Shown here piece after piece: positions 7,697-14,738 of a stretch of DNA of 19,093 nucleotides. The position numbers and the translations under genes are program-made. The stretch is taken from contig JAUHWE010000011.1 in NCBI GenBank assembly GCA_030424825.1, positions 1-19,093 on the forward strand. Reading direction: 5' to 3'. The notes under the pieces were generated by a model that saw only the letters and a program-made list of their open reading frames with translations, did not search any database and was not told the origin of the DNA. Each line of letters begins with the position of its first letter. The stretch's first letter is position 1. Source of the DNA: Verrucomicrobiia bacterium (GTDB taxonomy: Bacteria; Verrucomicrobiota; Verrucomicrobiia; Opitutales; Opitutaceae).

Positions 7697-7860
7697 GAGA
7701 CTGTCCACTAAATCGAATTCTTAAATTGATTCAGGCTGTAGGGCAGGTCGCTGACCTGCCGATTGGGATAAATGTCGCCTCAGCGAGACGACCTACAATT
7801 GAATAATCAGTAGAGAATGAAACCATATGAAGGATTAATTGGGACTTATTAGACAGTCTC
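7697..7860. mobile_element. 164-bp MITE-like element with IS5-type ends and TTA target duplication
   Basis: The ends are imperfect terminal inverted repeats. The left reads GAGACTGTCCACTAAATC (from 7697) and the right, on the minus strand from 7860, reads GAGACTGTCTAATAAGTC. The first nine bases are identical, and 14 of the first 17 agree. The flanks are TTA on both sides (7694-7696 and 7861-7863), as expected for a 3-bp TNA target duplication of the IS5-family IS1031 type; that attribution is from memory. It encodes no transposase, so it would be non-autonomous. It holds the hairpin element at 7737-7797. It lies between tctA and the dehydratase gene, and the left TTA overlaps the first base of the dehydratase ATG. 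Confidence 0.75.
7737..7797. repeat. GTAGGGC-family double-hairpin element nested in the MITE, copy 3
   Basis: It starts TGTAGGGC and ends CGACCTACA. It consists of two consecutive hairpins, each with a 3-nt loop. The first is GGCAGGTC-GCT-GACCTGCC (7742-7760, perfect 8-bp stem). The second, read on the minus strand, is GTCGTCTC-GCT-GAGGCGAC (7792-7774, one G-U pair). The two stems differ in sequence but keep their pairing and the same loop. Confidence 0.75.
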
Positions 7861-7869
7861 TTAGACATT

Positions 7870-9357
7870 TCATGAAGCACCGTATTTAAAACGCTTATAC
7901 AGGGGTACTGCCAGCAAAACTATAGACGTTACGACGAAGATCAGCGAAATGGGTCGCTGAATCAAAGGGAGAAAACTTCCGCTCGAAGCCATTAAGCCCG
8001 CTTGCAAATTCTCTTCGGCAATGGGAGCCAAAATAAATCCGATCACAAAAGGGGCCAACGGGATCTTCGTTTTCTCAAAAGCGAACCCCAGCAGCCCAAA
8101 GAAGAGCATTGTCCAGACGTCGAACATCCGCGTAGACAGAGCGAAAGATCCGATGATACAGAACACGAGAATCACCGGCATAAGCAGACTACGGGGAATC
8201 GATGCCAGTCTCGCGATGTAGCGTACGGCAACCAGCATGAATATGAACATGAACACATTCGCCACAAACATAGCCCCCATAATGGAATAGACCATCTCCG
8301 GGCTTTGTTGAAACAGGAGCGGCCCAGGTTGCAGGCCATGAATCAACAGTCCGCCCAGCAAAATAGCATCCACAACACTCCCCGGAATGCCCAAAGAAAT
8401 AAGCGGAATAAGGGCGCCCCCGATGGTGGCATTGTTAGCCGATTCCGAAGCCACGATCGCTGATTCGGAGCCTTTGCCAAACTTCTCCTTCTCTTGCGGG
8501 CTCGCGAACGACTTGGCCGCACTGTAAGCGGAGACGGATCCAATGTTAGCCCCGATGCCAGGCAGTAGGCCGACCCAGGTGCCTATGACAGAAGATCGGA
8601 GCAGATTCACTGCCTGATCCTTCCAGTCCTTCAGGTTAAAGAGCATCTCCCGCGTCTTTTTGAGGGGAATGATCGTGATCTTCTCCTCCAGTCGAGTGAG
8701 GTCAGAAATAATTTGGCTAATCGCGAACATTCCGATGAGCACAGGTAGCAATTTCATCCCGCCATTCAGTTCCTCAAAGCCAAACGTCATGCGCAGGTTT
8801 CCGGTCGCCTTGTCAATTCCTGGCAGCGAAGCAAGGACTCCTAATGAGGCAGACAGAAAGGCCCGGCTCATCGACTTTCCTCCAGTCGAAGCAATCAGGA
8901 CTAAGGCCAACATGACGAGCGCAAAAAAGTCGAAGGGCCCGAGTTTGGTGGAATAAAACGCGATTGGACCGGAGAGCGAAATCAAGAAAAGCCAGGATAC
9001 CAACCCCCCTACGAAAGAGGCCGTGATGCCTAGGCCCAAGGCCCGACCCGGCTTTCCCGCTTTTGCCATGGGATAGCCATCCATCGTGGTCATGATGGAA
9101 GCAGGCGTTCCCGGCATTCGTAGCAGGGTGGCGGTAATCAAGCCTCCACTGATAGCCCCAACGTACATGCTGATCAGCAGAATGAAGGCATTGATGGGAT
9201 CCATGTTGAACGTCAGGGGCAAGGTAAGCGCGATCAGCATTGCTCCGGTCAGTCCTGGAATCGCTCCCATCGTAATTCCCAGTATCGTGCCCAGCATGAC
9301 AAGTATCAGGCCTTGGAAACTGAACAAATAGGAAGATGCGGTTTGAATGGCTTCCAT
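7870..9357 (-). CDS. tctA: Tripartite tricarboxylate transporter large membrane subunit TctA
   Basis: The 495-residue inner-membrane protein has about ten or more hydrophobic segments. It is the large permease subunit of a TTT-family secondary carboxylate transporter. Diagnostic features are the two repeated glycine-proline loops, GAIPGLTGAM (31-40) and GLLPGIGANIGS (263-274). Also present are LLRMPGTPASIMTTMDGYPMA (78-98) and SLGIPGSVVDAILLGG near 331-346. The length matches the family norm of about 500. It begins 3 bp after the stop of the TctC-TctB fusion gene, so the two are translated from one message and presumably form one transporter. TTT systems carry citrate, other di- and tricarboxylates and some aromatic acids. 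With a sugar-acid dehydratase downstream, an aldonate-type substrate is inferred here. Confidence 0.95.
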   Translation of the reverse strand: MEAIQTASSYLFSFQGLILVMLGTILGITMGAIPGLTGAMLIALTLPLTFNMDPINAFILLISMYVGAISGGLITATLLRMPGTPASIMTTMDGYPMAKAGKPGRALGLGITASFVGGLVSWLFLISLSGPIAFYSTKLGPFDFFALVMLALVLIASTGGKSMSRAFLSASLGVLASLPGIDKATGNLRMTFGFEELNGGMKLLPVLIGMFAISQIISDLTRLEEKITIIPLKKTREMLFNLKDWKDQAVNLLRSSVIGTWVGLLPGIGANIGSVSAYSAAKSFASPQEKEKFGKGSESAIVASESANNATIGGALIPLISLGIPGSVVDAILLGGLLIHGLQPGPLLFQQSPEMVYSIMGAMFVANVFMFIFMLVAVRYIARLASIPRSLLMPVILVFCIIGSFALSTRMFDVWTMLFFGLLGFAFEKTKIPLAPFVIGFILAPIAEENLQAGLMASSGSFLPLIQRPISLIFVVTSIVLLAVPLYKRFKYGAS

Positions 9358-9360
9358 TTC

Positions 9361-10692
9361 TTAGGGCAGGTCAATCGAGAATAACTGGGTGAAAATAAAA
9401 TGCAGACCGAACGACATTAGCAGCGCCACTTCCAAAACCGGTACCCACTTGCTCCGATCAAACTGGGTCAGGAAGAGTCCTGCCGCCACAACGAAAAGAA
9501 TCGTCGCCCCGACAAAATGAAGAATTCCCATACCCATGAGGAGCACATACACGATAGCCATTGCCAATGTCCCAAAAGCGAAATCGTATCGTAACCGCAA
9601 TTCCAATACTTGACGTCCCTCCACTTTCTTGGACCTAAGCTGATTCACAATTACCATTGCGCTGAAAGCCAATACGAAAATCACGGCCCACTTCTCGAAG
9701 TCAGGAAGCTCGATGCGGCTCACCGGCTTGATCTTTTGGAACACCTCCATACGGTCGTCGATCCGCTCAAGCAATTCATCGCCTACGATAATCCTCGGAC
9801 GGATCTGCAATTCCTCTAGGCGCTCAAGCACGTAGTCCGTCTTCATGACTTTCTCCAGGACTTCAGCAAGGTACGTCACGATCGATTCATCTGTACCCTC
9901 CGGGAACCACCAGTAGTGCAGATTCTCACTGTAAACCGGAAAGCCGAGCTCCTCACCCGTTGGAACGTCCGGAATGGACTCGACCCGCTGCCTCCCCAGG
10001 TGGGCGATCGCCTTCAATCCGTTCTGCTGATACATGACGTACTCTCCTACCGACAGTATGATGACATCCAGGTGTCCCCCCATTACCCCCGCCAACCGAT
10101 GGGCGCCGCCGCCCGTCGCCACGAATCGAAACCGAGCGCCTGGGAGCGTGTTCTCCAGCATAATGGCCGTAAAGTGGGTTGGTGTATTCAGATTCACCCC
10201 AAATTTAATTGTCTCCGGATTGGCTTTTGCCGCTTCCATCAATTCGCCTAACGTTTGGTAGGGTGACTCTTCCGACACGAGCAGCACCACTCCAAACTCC
10301 CCCGTGGCTGCGGAAACTTCGTAGTCGTCCGGGCCGTTGGGCGACTGGCCATTGGACTTTGCCACCATCAGGGCCTCATGCAGGCAGAGCACGGTGTATC
10401 CGTCCGGTCGGGCGTTCTTGACATAGCTACTGCCAATCGAGGTTCCCCCACCCGGCTTGTTCACCACCACCAACGGTTGCGGCATGAGTTGGTAATCATT
10501 AATCGCTTTCTGGACGATCCGGACAAAGATATCAGATCCCCCACCTGGCTGAAACGGCACCACCACCCGAATGGGCCGCTTCGGATACTCGTCTCCAATA
10601 CCAGAACCCAGCTTCACATATTGAAAGATTGATAGCAGGATCAATCCAGCAATACAGGTATGCTTGAAAATTTTTCGTTGAGTCGGAGTCAC
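9361..10692 (-). CDS. TctC-TctB fusion: solute-binding receptor joined to small membrane subunit
   Basis: The 443-residue protein combines two normally separate transporter subunits. Residues 1-30 form an N-terminal hydrophobic signal or anchor. Residues about 35-315 are a Bug/TctC periplasmic binding domain, starting YPKRPIRVVVPFQPGGGSDIF (36-56), with VVVNKPGGGTSIGSS (75-89) and ARPDGYTVL (94-102). Residues about 325-443 contain four hydrophobic segments (near 325-341, 369-391, 393-410, 416-436) and resemble TctB (DUF1468). One continuous frame covers both, with no internal stop. The start is GTG at 10692, 19 bp after the upstream propeller gene; no in-frame ATG lies nearby. Fusion would tether the receptor to the membrane complex, in contrast to the free receptor of classical TTT systems. 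The downstream tctA completes the transporter. Confidence 0.9.
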   Translation of the reverse strand: MTPTQRKIFKHTCIAGLILLSIFQYVKLGSGIGDEYPKRPIRVVVPFQPGGGSDIFVRIVQKAINDYQLMPQPLVVVNKPGGGTSIGSSYVKNARPDGYTVLCLHEALMVAKSNGQSPNGPDDYEVSAATGEFGVVLLVSEESPYQTLGELMEAAKANPETIKFGVNLNTPTHFTAIMLENTLPGARFRFVATGGGAHRLAGVMGGHLDVIILSVGEYVMYQQNGLKAIAHLGRQRVESIPDVPTGEELGFPVYSENLHYWWFPEGTDESIVTYLAEVLEKVMKTDYVLERLEELQIRPRIIVGDELLERIDDRMEVFQKIKPVSRIELPDFEKWAVIFVLAFSAMVIVNQLRSKKVEGRQVLELRLRYDFAFGTLAMAIVYVLLMGMGILHFVGATILFVVAAGLFLTQFDRSKWVPVLEVALLMSFGLHFIFTQLFSIDLP

Positions 10693-10711
10693 GCCAATTA
10701 CTGTCTGATCA

Positions 10712-11752
10712 TCATCTCAGTTTAGGTCCAGTCACTTCCCACCAAAACCCTTCATTGATCGTTTTGAGAACGCCACCCACTCCCCCGTAGTAAAGAGTCG
10801 GTGGTGAGGTTTTCGGATCGAATATCAAGCACCAGGCATGATTCGACCATCGGAGGCCCGCAGACTCGAAATGGTCGCCCCGGTCCTTGCTCAGAAATAC
10901 CCCTGCTTTGGTCCCCACATAGACATGACTCGGATTTGCAGGGTCAATCGCCATGGATTCAATTTCCTCGCCCAAAAGCTCTGCCCCTGCGGTCCAGGTC
11001 TTGCCGCCATCCATGCTTCGAAACACTCCGCGTGGCCGGGTACCCGCGTAAATGATTTTGGGGTTCGTGGGATCCAGAGCCAAGGCACGCACGTCGACAT
11101 CATAGACGCCATCCGGATCGGCCGACCAAGTCTCACCTCCATTCGTTGTGGAATAAACGCCATGCCAGGTGCCGGCATAAAGGGTATCCGGGGCGCTCGG
11201 ATCGACAACCAACGCACGAATCACCTTATCGAGCAGTCCGCTATTCGCTTCCCTCCATGAATTGCCCCCATCGACAGTTTTGAAAACTCCATTCCCTTCC
11301 GTGCCCGCGTAGATAATCTGATCATCCTGAGGGTGCATCACCAAGGCGCGAATTCTGAGATCGCTAAGGCCATTATTGATCGCTTTCCAACTACTGGCTC
11401 CATCGACCGACTTGTGGACGCCCATCTCGTAGGTTCCCGCATAAACGGTCTCTGGATTGGATTGGCTAACCACGATCGCTCGCGGCGAAAGCGTATCCAA
11501 TCCGTACACCGGCCAGCCATCTTGTCCGCCTTCCAAGGTTTTGCAAAAGCCCTTTGCCGCCCCCGCATACAAGATATCTGGATCGCTTGGGTGCAAGGCG
11601 ATGGCCTGAGTCTCCCCATGGCCCGGAGAACCCATCTGCGCGATCAATTTCGTCCCTAATAGGACCGTAGCTAAAGCGAAAAGAAATCTCCACTTTCCGG
11701 CTATAATGGGCAGACCCCATACTCTCGAGCTGCAATAGATTAACGGTCCCAT
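10712..11752 (-). CDS. Exported Asp-box (BNR/VPS10-like) beta-propeller A2
   Basis: The 346-residue product has a long N-terminus (about 39 residues with a hydrophobic core FLFALATVLLG) and then QMGSPGHGETQAIALHP. About seven repeats follow, each carrying an x-x-D-P-x-x-P-x-x-x-Y-A-G-T strand and an Asp-box turn: SVDGASSW, TVDGGNSW, TTNGGETW, SMDGGKTW, SKDRGDHF and TINEGFWW. This points to a seven-bladed propeller as in BNR/VPS10/Ycf48 proteins. I see no sialidase FRIP motif or arginine triad, so a binding role is favoured. Its ATG at 11752 lies inside the last codons of the upstream B2 gene (13-bp overlap), so translation is probably coupled. It is a close paralogue of A1, roughly two thirds identical by eye. 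Function is unknown. Confidence 0.85.
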   Translation of the reverse strand: MGPLIYCSSRVWGLPIIAGKWRFLFALATVLLGTKLIAQMGSPGHGETQAIALHPSDPDILYAGAAKGFCKTLEGGQDGWPVYGLDTLSPRAIVVSQSNPETVYAGTYEMGVHKSVDGASSWKAINNGLSDLRIRALVMHPQDDQIIYAGTEGNGVFKTVDGGNSWREANSGLLDKVIRALVVDPSAPDTLYAGTWHGVYSTTNGGETWSADPDGVYDVDVRALALDPTNPKIIYAGTRPRGVFRSMDGGKTWTAGAELLGEEIESMAIDPANPSHVYVGTKAGVFLSKDRGDHFESAGLRWSNHAWCLIFDPKTSPPTLYYGGVGGVLKTINEGFWWEVTGPKLR

Positions 11753-13677
11753 GGAAAATCGAAGCTAGGTTTACTGGTGTATCGGCTGATCTTGATGCTC
11801 AACTTGGATCCTGAACCCGGTGCCAAATTCACCGTAAAGGCTCGAGCATTCAACGCTTTGCTGTTTTCAAAAAGGGCTTGCTCGATCATACCGCTCCTCG
11901 GATTCCTAATATCGCGGACGGGAGGCTGCACATCCGCTACTTGTGTGAACACAACGGAATCAAAACAATGCTCACCATAAGCGCCCCCTTGGATGACGAG
12001 CTGCCGCGGTTCAAATGCATTCAGGTTGACGACCTCCAATTCAATCAAATCCTTTTCAATATGAGTGACCAACGCCGCCACATCGGGCGGCAGCCCAGCA
12101 CGCTTGCGATCACCGTCAAAGTAGCGCACTTGCGAATACAGCATCTCACCCTGAACTCTTAGAGGCAGCCCCCCGAAAGTCAGCCGAATCAGGCTATCAT
12201 GCTTCATGGGTTCAAAGAAAATCCACTTGTTATCGACGAACGTTTCCGGATCGCCGTGCTCCTTCTGGATGAACTCAATCTTCCGGATCACCGTTTTCAG
12301 ATCCTCCCTTAATGCACGTTCCGCAAAGCCGGGATTCTTTCCCTTTATGAACCGGGCCCACTCCAAGTCCTCGCCACCGCTTTCTCCCGATTCTCGACTG
12401 GCGTCGATAAAGCGTTCGATTTCAGCCCAGTCACTCTCACTCTGAGTCATAAACCAGAGATGAAGGTAATCGGATGGACTTTCACCCCGGTAGCGATGCC
12501 AGCCTCGATCATCATAGCGTCCGGGAACCTGGAATTCGCCATCAATCACTTTCCCGTAACTTCGCAACATCGCCAGTTGGCTCCGTGGCAAATCCAACCA
12601 GCGCGGATCACCCGTCAGCAAAGTGGCCACTTTCCCTGCAGTCAGTTCAGCCCGAATGATGTGAGAGCCTCCGCTTACCCACTTCCACCCGTAATAGCCA
12701 CCCCACCAGTTCCCGTTCATATATTCGCCAATCTTCCCGGACAGCCCCACATTGTCTGGCGTGATGCCGTTATTCTGTTCGGTGAGTTCTTCCCATCTGC
12801 TTATGTAATCCGTGACCCATTCGACATACTTCGTATCTCCCGTGTAAAAGTAGGCGTTGGCGATTAGGGGTGTCGCGGTGAGATTCAATGGAATATCCCC
12901 TTTCGCCATACGGTCGCTCATCACCTTCACCAGTTTGGCGAACACGTCGTTTTTCGGGTGATCATTGATCCAGGCAGTTGTCGTATCGATGCCCGGTATA
13001 TCGTCGAAGGGAAGGTGCCGGTATACAAGATTGGCATTGGTGGGAATCCAGTCGCGCTTGGTCCACTCCATGAGCGGACCGCGACTGCCGGTCATGGACG
13101 CGCGCATCTGCTTAAGCTCAGGATCCCAATTCGGCGCCTCAGGATCCTCCCCGATGTACATTGCCGCAAAACGAACGGAACGATCACGAAAGAGAGCGTC
13201 CTTGGGTTCAATAAAACCCAAGGTATAAAAGTCTATATAGCCTTCGCCGTGATGCATCCAATCCCAATTGGAGTCGAACTCACGATATATATGGCCGTAA
13301 CGGGTAAACTGTCGCGTAATGCCTTCCCACGCCTTGCGATGCAGTCGATTCAGTTCGTCTGATCCGCCCATAGCGGTGTGAAGTGAGAATCCCTTGAACG
13401 CCTCGTAAAGATCGTCAGAGGAATTCATGCCGCTTTCATAGCGCTCTTTGTACCGTATCGATCCCTCCTTCTCCACGTAGGTATTGTAAAATTCAATACC
13501 TGCGCCATTGAGAGTGTCAATCAGCTGCCGTTCGAGCAATGCCCATTCAGGCGGAACCATTTGAGCATCGCAACGAATTTCCACGAACGGGGCCGCACTC
13601 AGCTCATTACGGTCCATGGACAGCGAACAGATGACAACGAACAGGGTAGTTAAACGCAGATGGAAAAACCGTTTCAT
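11740..13677 (-). CDS. Exported protein B2 of unknown function, probable helical-toroid fold
   Basis: The 645-residue product has a signal peptide (MKRFFHLRLTTLFVVICSLS). I do not recognise the family. Visible conserved blocks, shared with paralogue B1, are RYESGMNSSDDLYEAF (79-94), YREFDSNWDWMHHGEGYI (121-138), MYIGEDPEAPNWDP (163-176), WINDHP (226-231), PDNVGLSGKIGEY and GNWWGGYYGW (312-321). Alternating helical stretches with Trp, Tyr, Asp and His clusters suggest an (alpha/alpha)n toroid, as in several polysaccharide lyases and glycosidases. The C-terminal 200 residues look beta-rich and end in FPWDR. A glycan-active enzyme is therefore a guess from context. The ATG at 13677 is preferred over an in-frame TTG at 13737 because it starts the signal peptide. 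It forms a two-gene unit with A2. Confidence 0.7.
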   Translation of the reverse strand: MKRFFHLRLTTLFVVICSLSMDRNELSAAPFVEIRCDAQMVPPEWALLERQLIDTLNGAGIEFYNTYVEKEGSIRYKERYESGMNSSDDLYEAFKGFSLHTAMGGSDELNRLHRKAWEGITRQFTRYGHIYREFDSNWDWMHHGEGYIDFYTLGFIEPKDALFRDRSVRFAAMYIGEDPEAPNWDPELKQMRASMTGSRGPLMEWTKRDWIPTNANLVYRHLPFDDIPGIDTTTAWINDHPKNDVFAKLVKVMSDRMAKGDIPLNLTATPLIANAYFYTGDTKYVEWVTDYISRWEELTEQNNGITPDNVGLSGKIGEYMNGNWWGGYYGWKWVSGGSHIIRAELTAGKVATLLTGDPRWLDLPRSQLAMLRSYGKVIDGEFQVPGRYDDRGWHRYRGESPSDYLHLWFMTQSESDWAEIERFIDASRESGESGGEDLEWARFIKGKNPGFAERALREDLKTVIRKIEFIQKEHGDPETFVDNKWIFFEPMKHDSLIRLTFGGLPLRVQGEMLYSQVRYFDGDRKRAGLPPDVAALVTHIEKDLIELEVVNLNAFEPRQLVIQGGAYGEHCFDSVVFTQVADVQPPVRDIRNPRSGMIEQALFENSKALNARAFTVNLAPGSGSKLSIKISRYTSKPSFDFPWDR

Positions 13678-13749
13678 GAGCCCTAAGACCAAGCGATTGA
13701 AGCGACCGAAGTGGAATTTAAAAAAGGGAGGATTCAAAGTACAAACGCG

Positions 13750-14736
13750 TTAATCCCGTATCGGTCCTGTCACATCCCATTGAACCCCTTTGTTCGTCGT
13801 TTTAAGCACGCCCCCTACACCGCCGTAGTAAAGCGTGGGAGGATTCGTCTTCGGATCGAAGACAAGAGTCCAGGCATTATTCGACCACCGCAGACCGGCG
13901 GTTGTGAATGAATCGCCACTATCGGTACTGACAAATACGCCTGCCAAAGTACCGACGTACACGTGGCTTGGGTTCACGGGATCGATGGCCATTGACGCGA
14001 TGTTTTCAGTCAACGGCTTGGCACCTGTCGTCCAGGTTTTACCGCCATCCGCGCTACGATAAACCCCACGCGGGCGCGTTCCTGCATAGATGATTTGCGA
14101 GTTGGTCGGATCAAGGGCCATGGCCCACACATCGACATCGTATACCCCGTCGGGATTCGCACTCCAATGGGCTCCTCCATCGGTCGTCTTATAGACGCCG
14201 TGCCAGGTTCCCGCATAAAGCGTATTCGGCTGATTTGGATCAATCACCAGAACGCGCACGACCTTATCGATCAGGCCGCGATTGATTTCCTTCCACTGGC
14301 GTCCACCGTTAGTGGTCTTGAAAACGCCTCCGCCATCCGTTCCCGCGTATACGACCTGGTCATTCTTCGGATGGATCGCCAACGCCCTTATCTCGCGATA
14401 GGAAATCCCATCGCTGACCCCCTCCCATGTAACCGCTCCATCTTTCGACCGGTAAACGCCCATTTTGTGGGTGCCCACGTAAAGCAGGTCTGGATTCGCT
14501 TCGCTTATAACAATCGTTCGGGGGGAAAGCGTGCCCAACCCGTAGGTCGGCCAGTTGTCCTTCCCTCCATTCAAGGTCTTGCACAGGCCCTTTGCCGCAC
14601 CGGCGTAAATAATATCCGGATTGGTTGGATGCAAGGCAACCGCCTGGGTCTCTCCATGGCCGGGAGATCCCATCTGAGCGTTTAGAATTTGCGTGCAGAA
14701 AAGCGCGGCGAAAAGAATATAGAGTGGCTTAGTCAT
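13750..14736 (-). CDS. Exported Asp-box (BNR/VPS10-like) beta-propeller A1
   Basis: This is a paralogue of A2. From the ATG at 14736 it has 328 residues with a compact signal peptide (MTKPLYILFAALFCTQILNA), followed by QMGSPGHGETQAVALHP. Its Asp boxes are SKDGAVTW, TTNGGRQW, TTDGGAHW, SADGGKTW, STDSGDSF and TTNKGVQW, plus a degenerate first one (TLNGGKDNW), giving about seven blades. The chosen ATG is 2 bp after the B1 stop and has GGGA nine bases upstream. An earlier in-frame ATG at 14751 would add MGPLK and corresponds to the only ATG available to A2. Sialidase catalytic motifs are not visible. It probably binds or helps process the same ligand as B1, on the periplasmic side or outer surface. 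Function is unknown. Confidence 0.85.
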   Translation of the reverse strand: MTKPLYILFAALFCTQILNAQMGSPGHGETQAVALHPTNPDIIYAGAAKGLCKTLNGGKDNWPTYGLGTLSPRTIVISEANPDLLYVGTHKMGVYRSKDGAVTWEGVSDGISYREIRALAIHPKNDQVVYAGTDGGGVFKTTNGGRQWKEINRGLIDKVVRVLVIDPNQPNTLYAGTWHGVYKTTDGGAHWSANPDGVYDVDVWAMALDPTNSQIIYAGTRPRGVYRSADGGKTWTTGAKPLTENIASMAIDPVNPSHVYVGTLAGVFVSTDSGDSFTTAGLRWSNNAWTLVFDPKTNPPTLYYGGVGGVLKTTNKGVQWDVTGPIRD

Positions 14737-14738
14737 TT

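Noticed and set aside
8002..8463. 153-codon plus-strand frame inside tctA
   Set aside because: It lies antisense to a well-conserved membrane protein and is rich in His, Gln and Arg, as expected for the complement of hydrophobic codons. It is a shadow frame.
10712..14736. Reading the A propellers as sialidases because of their Asp boxes
   Set aside because: Asp boxes also occur in VPS10, Ycf48 and GH74-type propellers. No FRIP motif, arginine triad or nucleophile Tyr/Glu pair could be seen.
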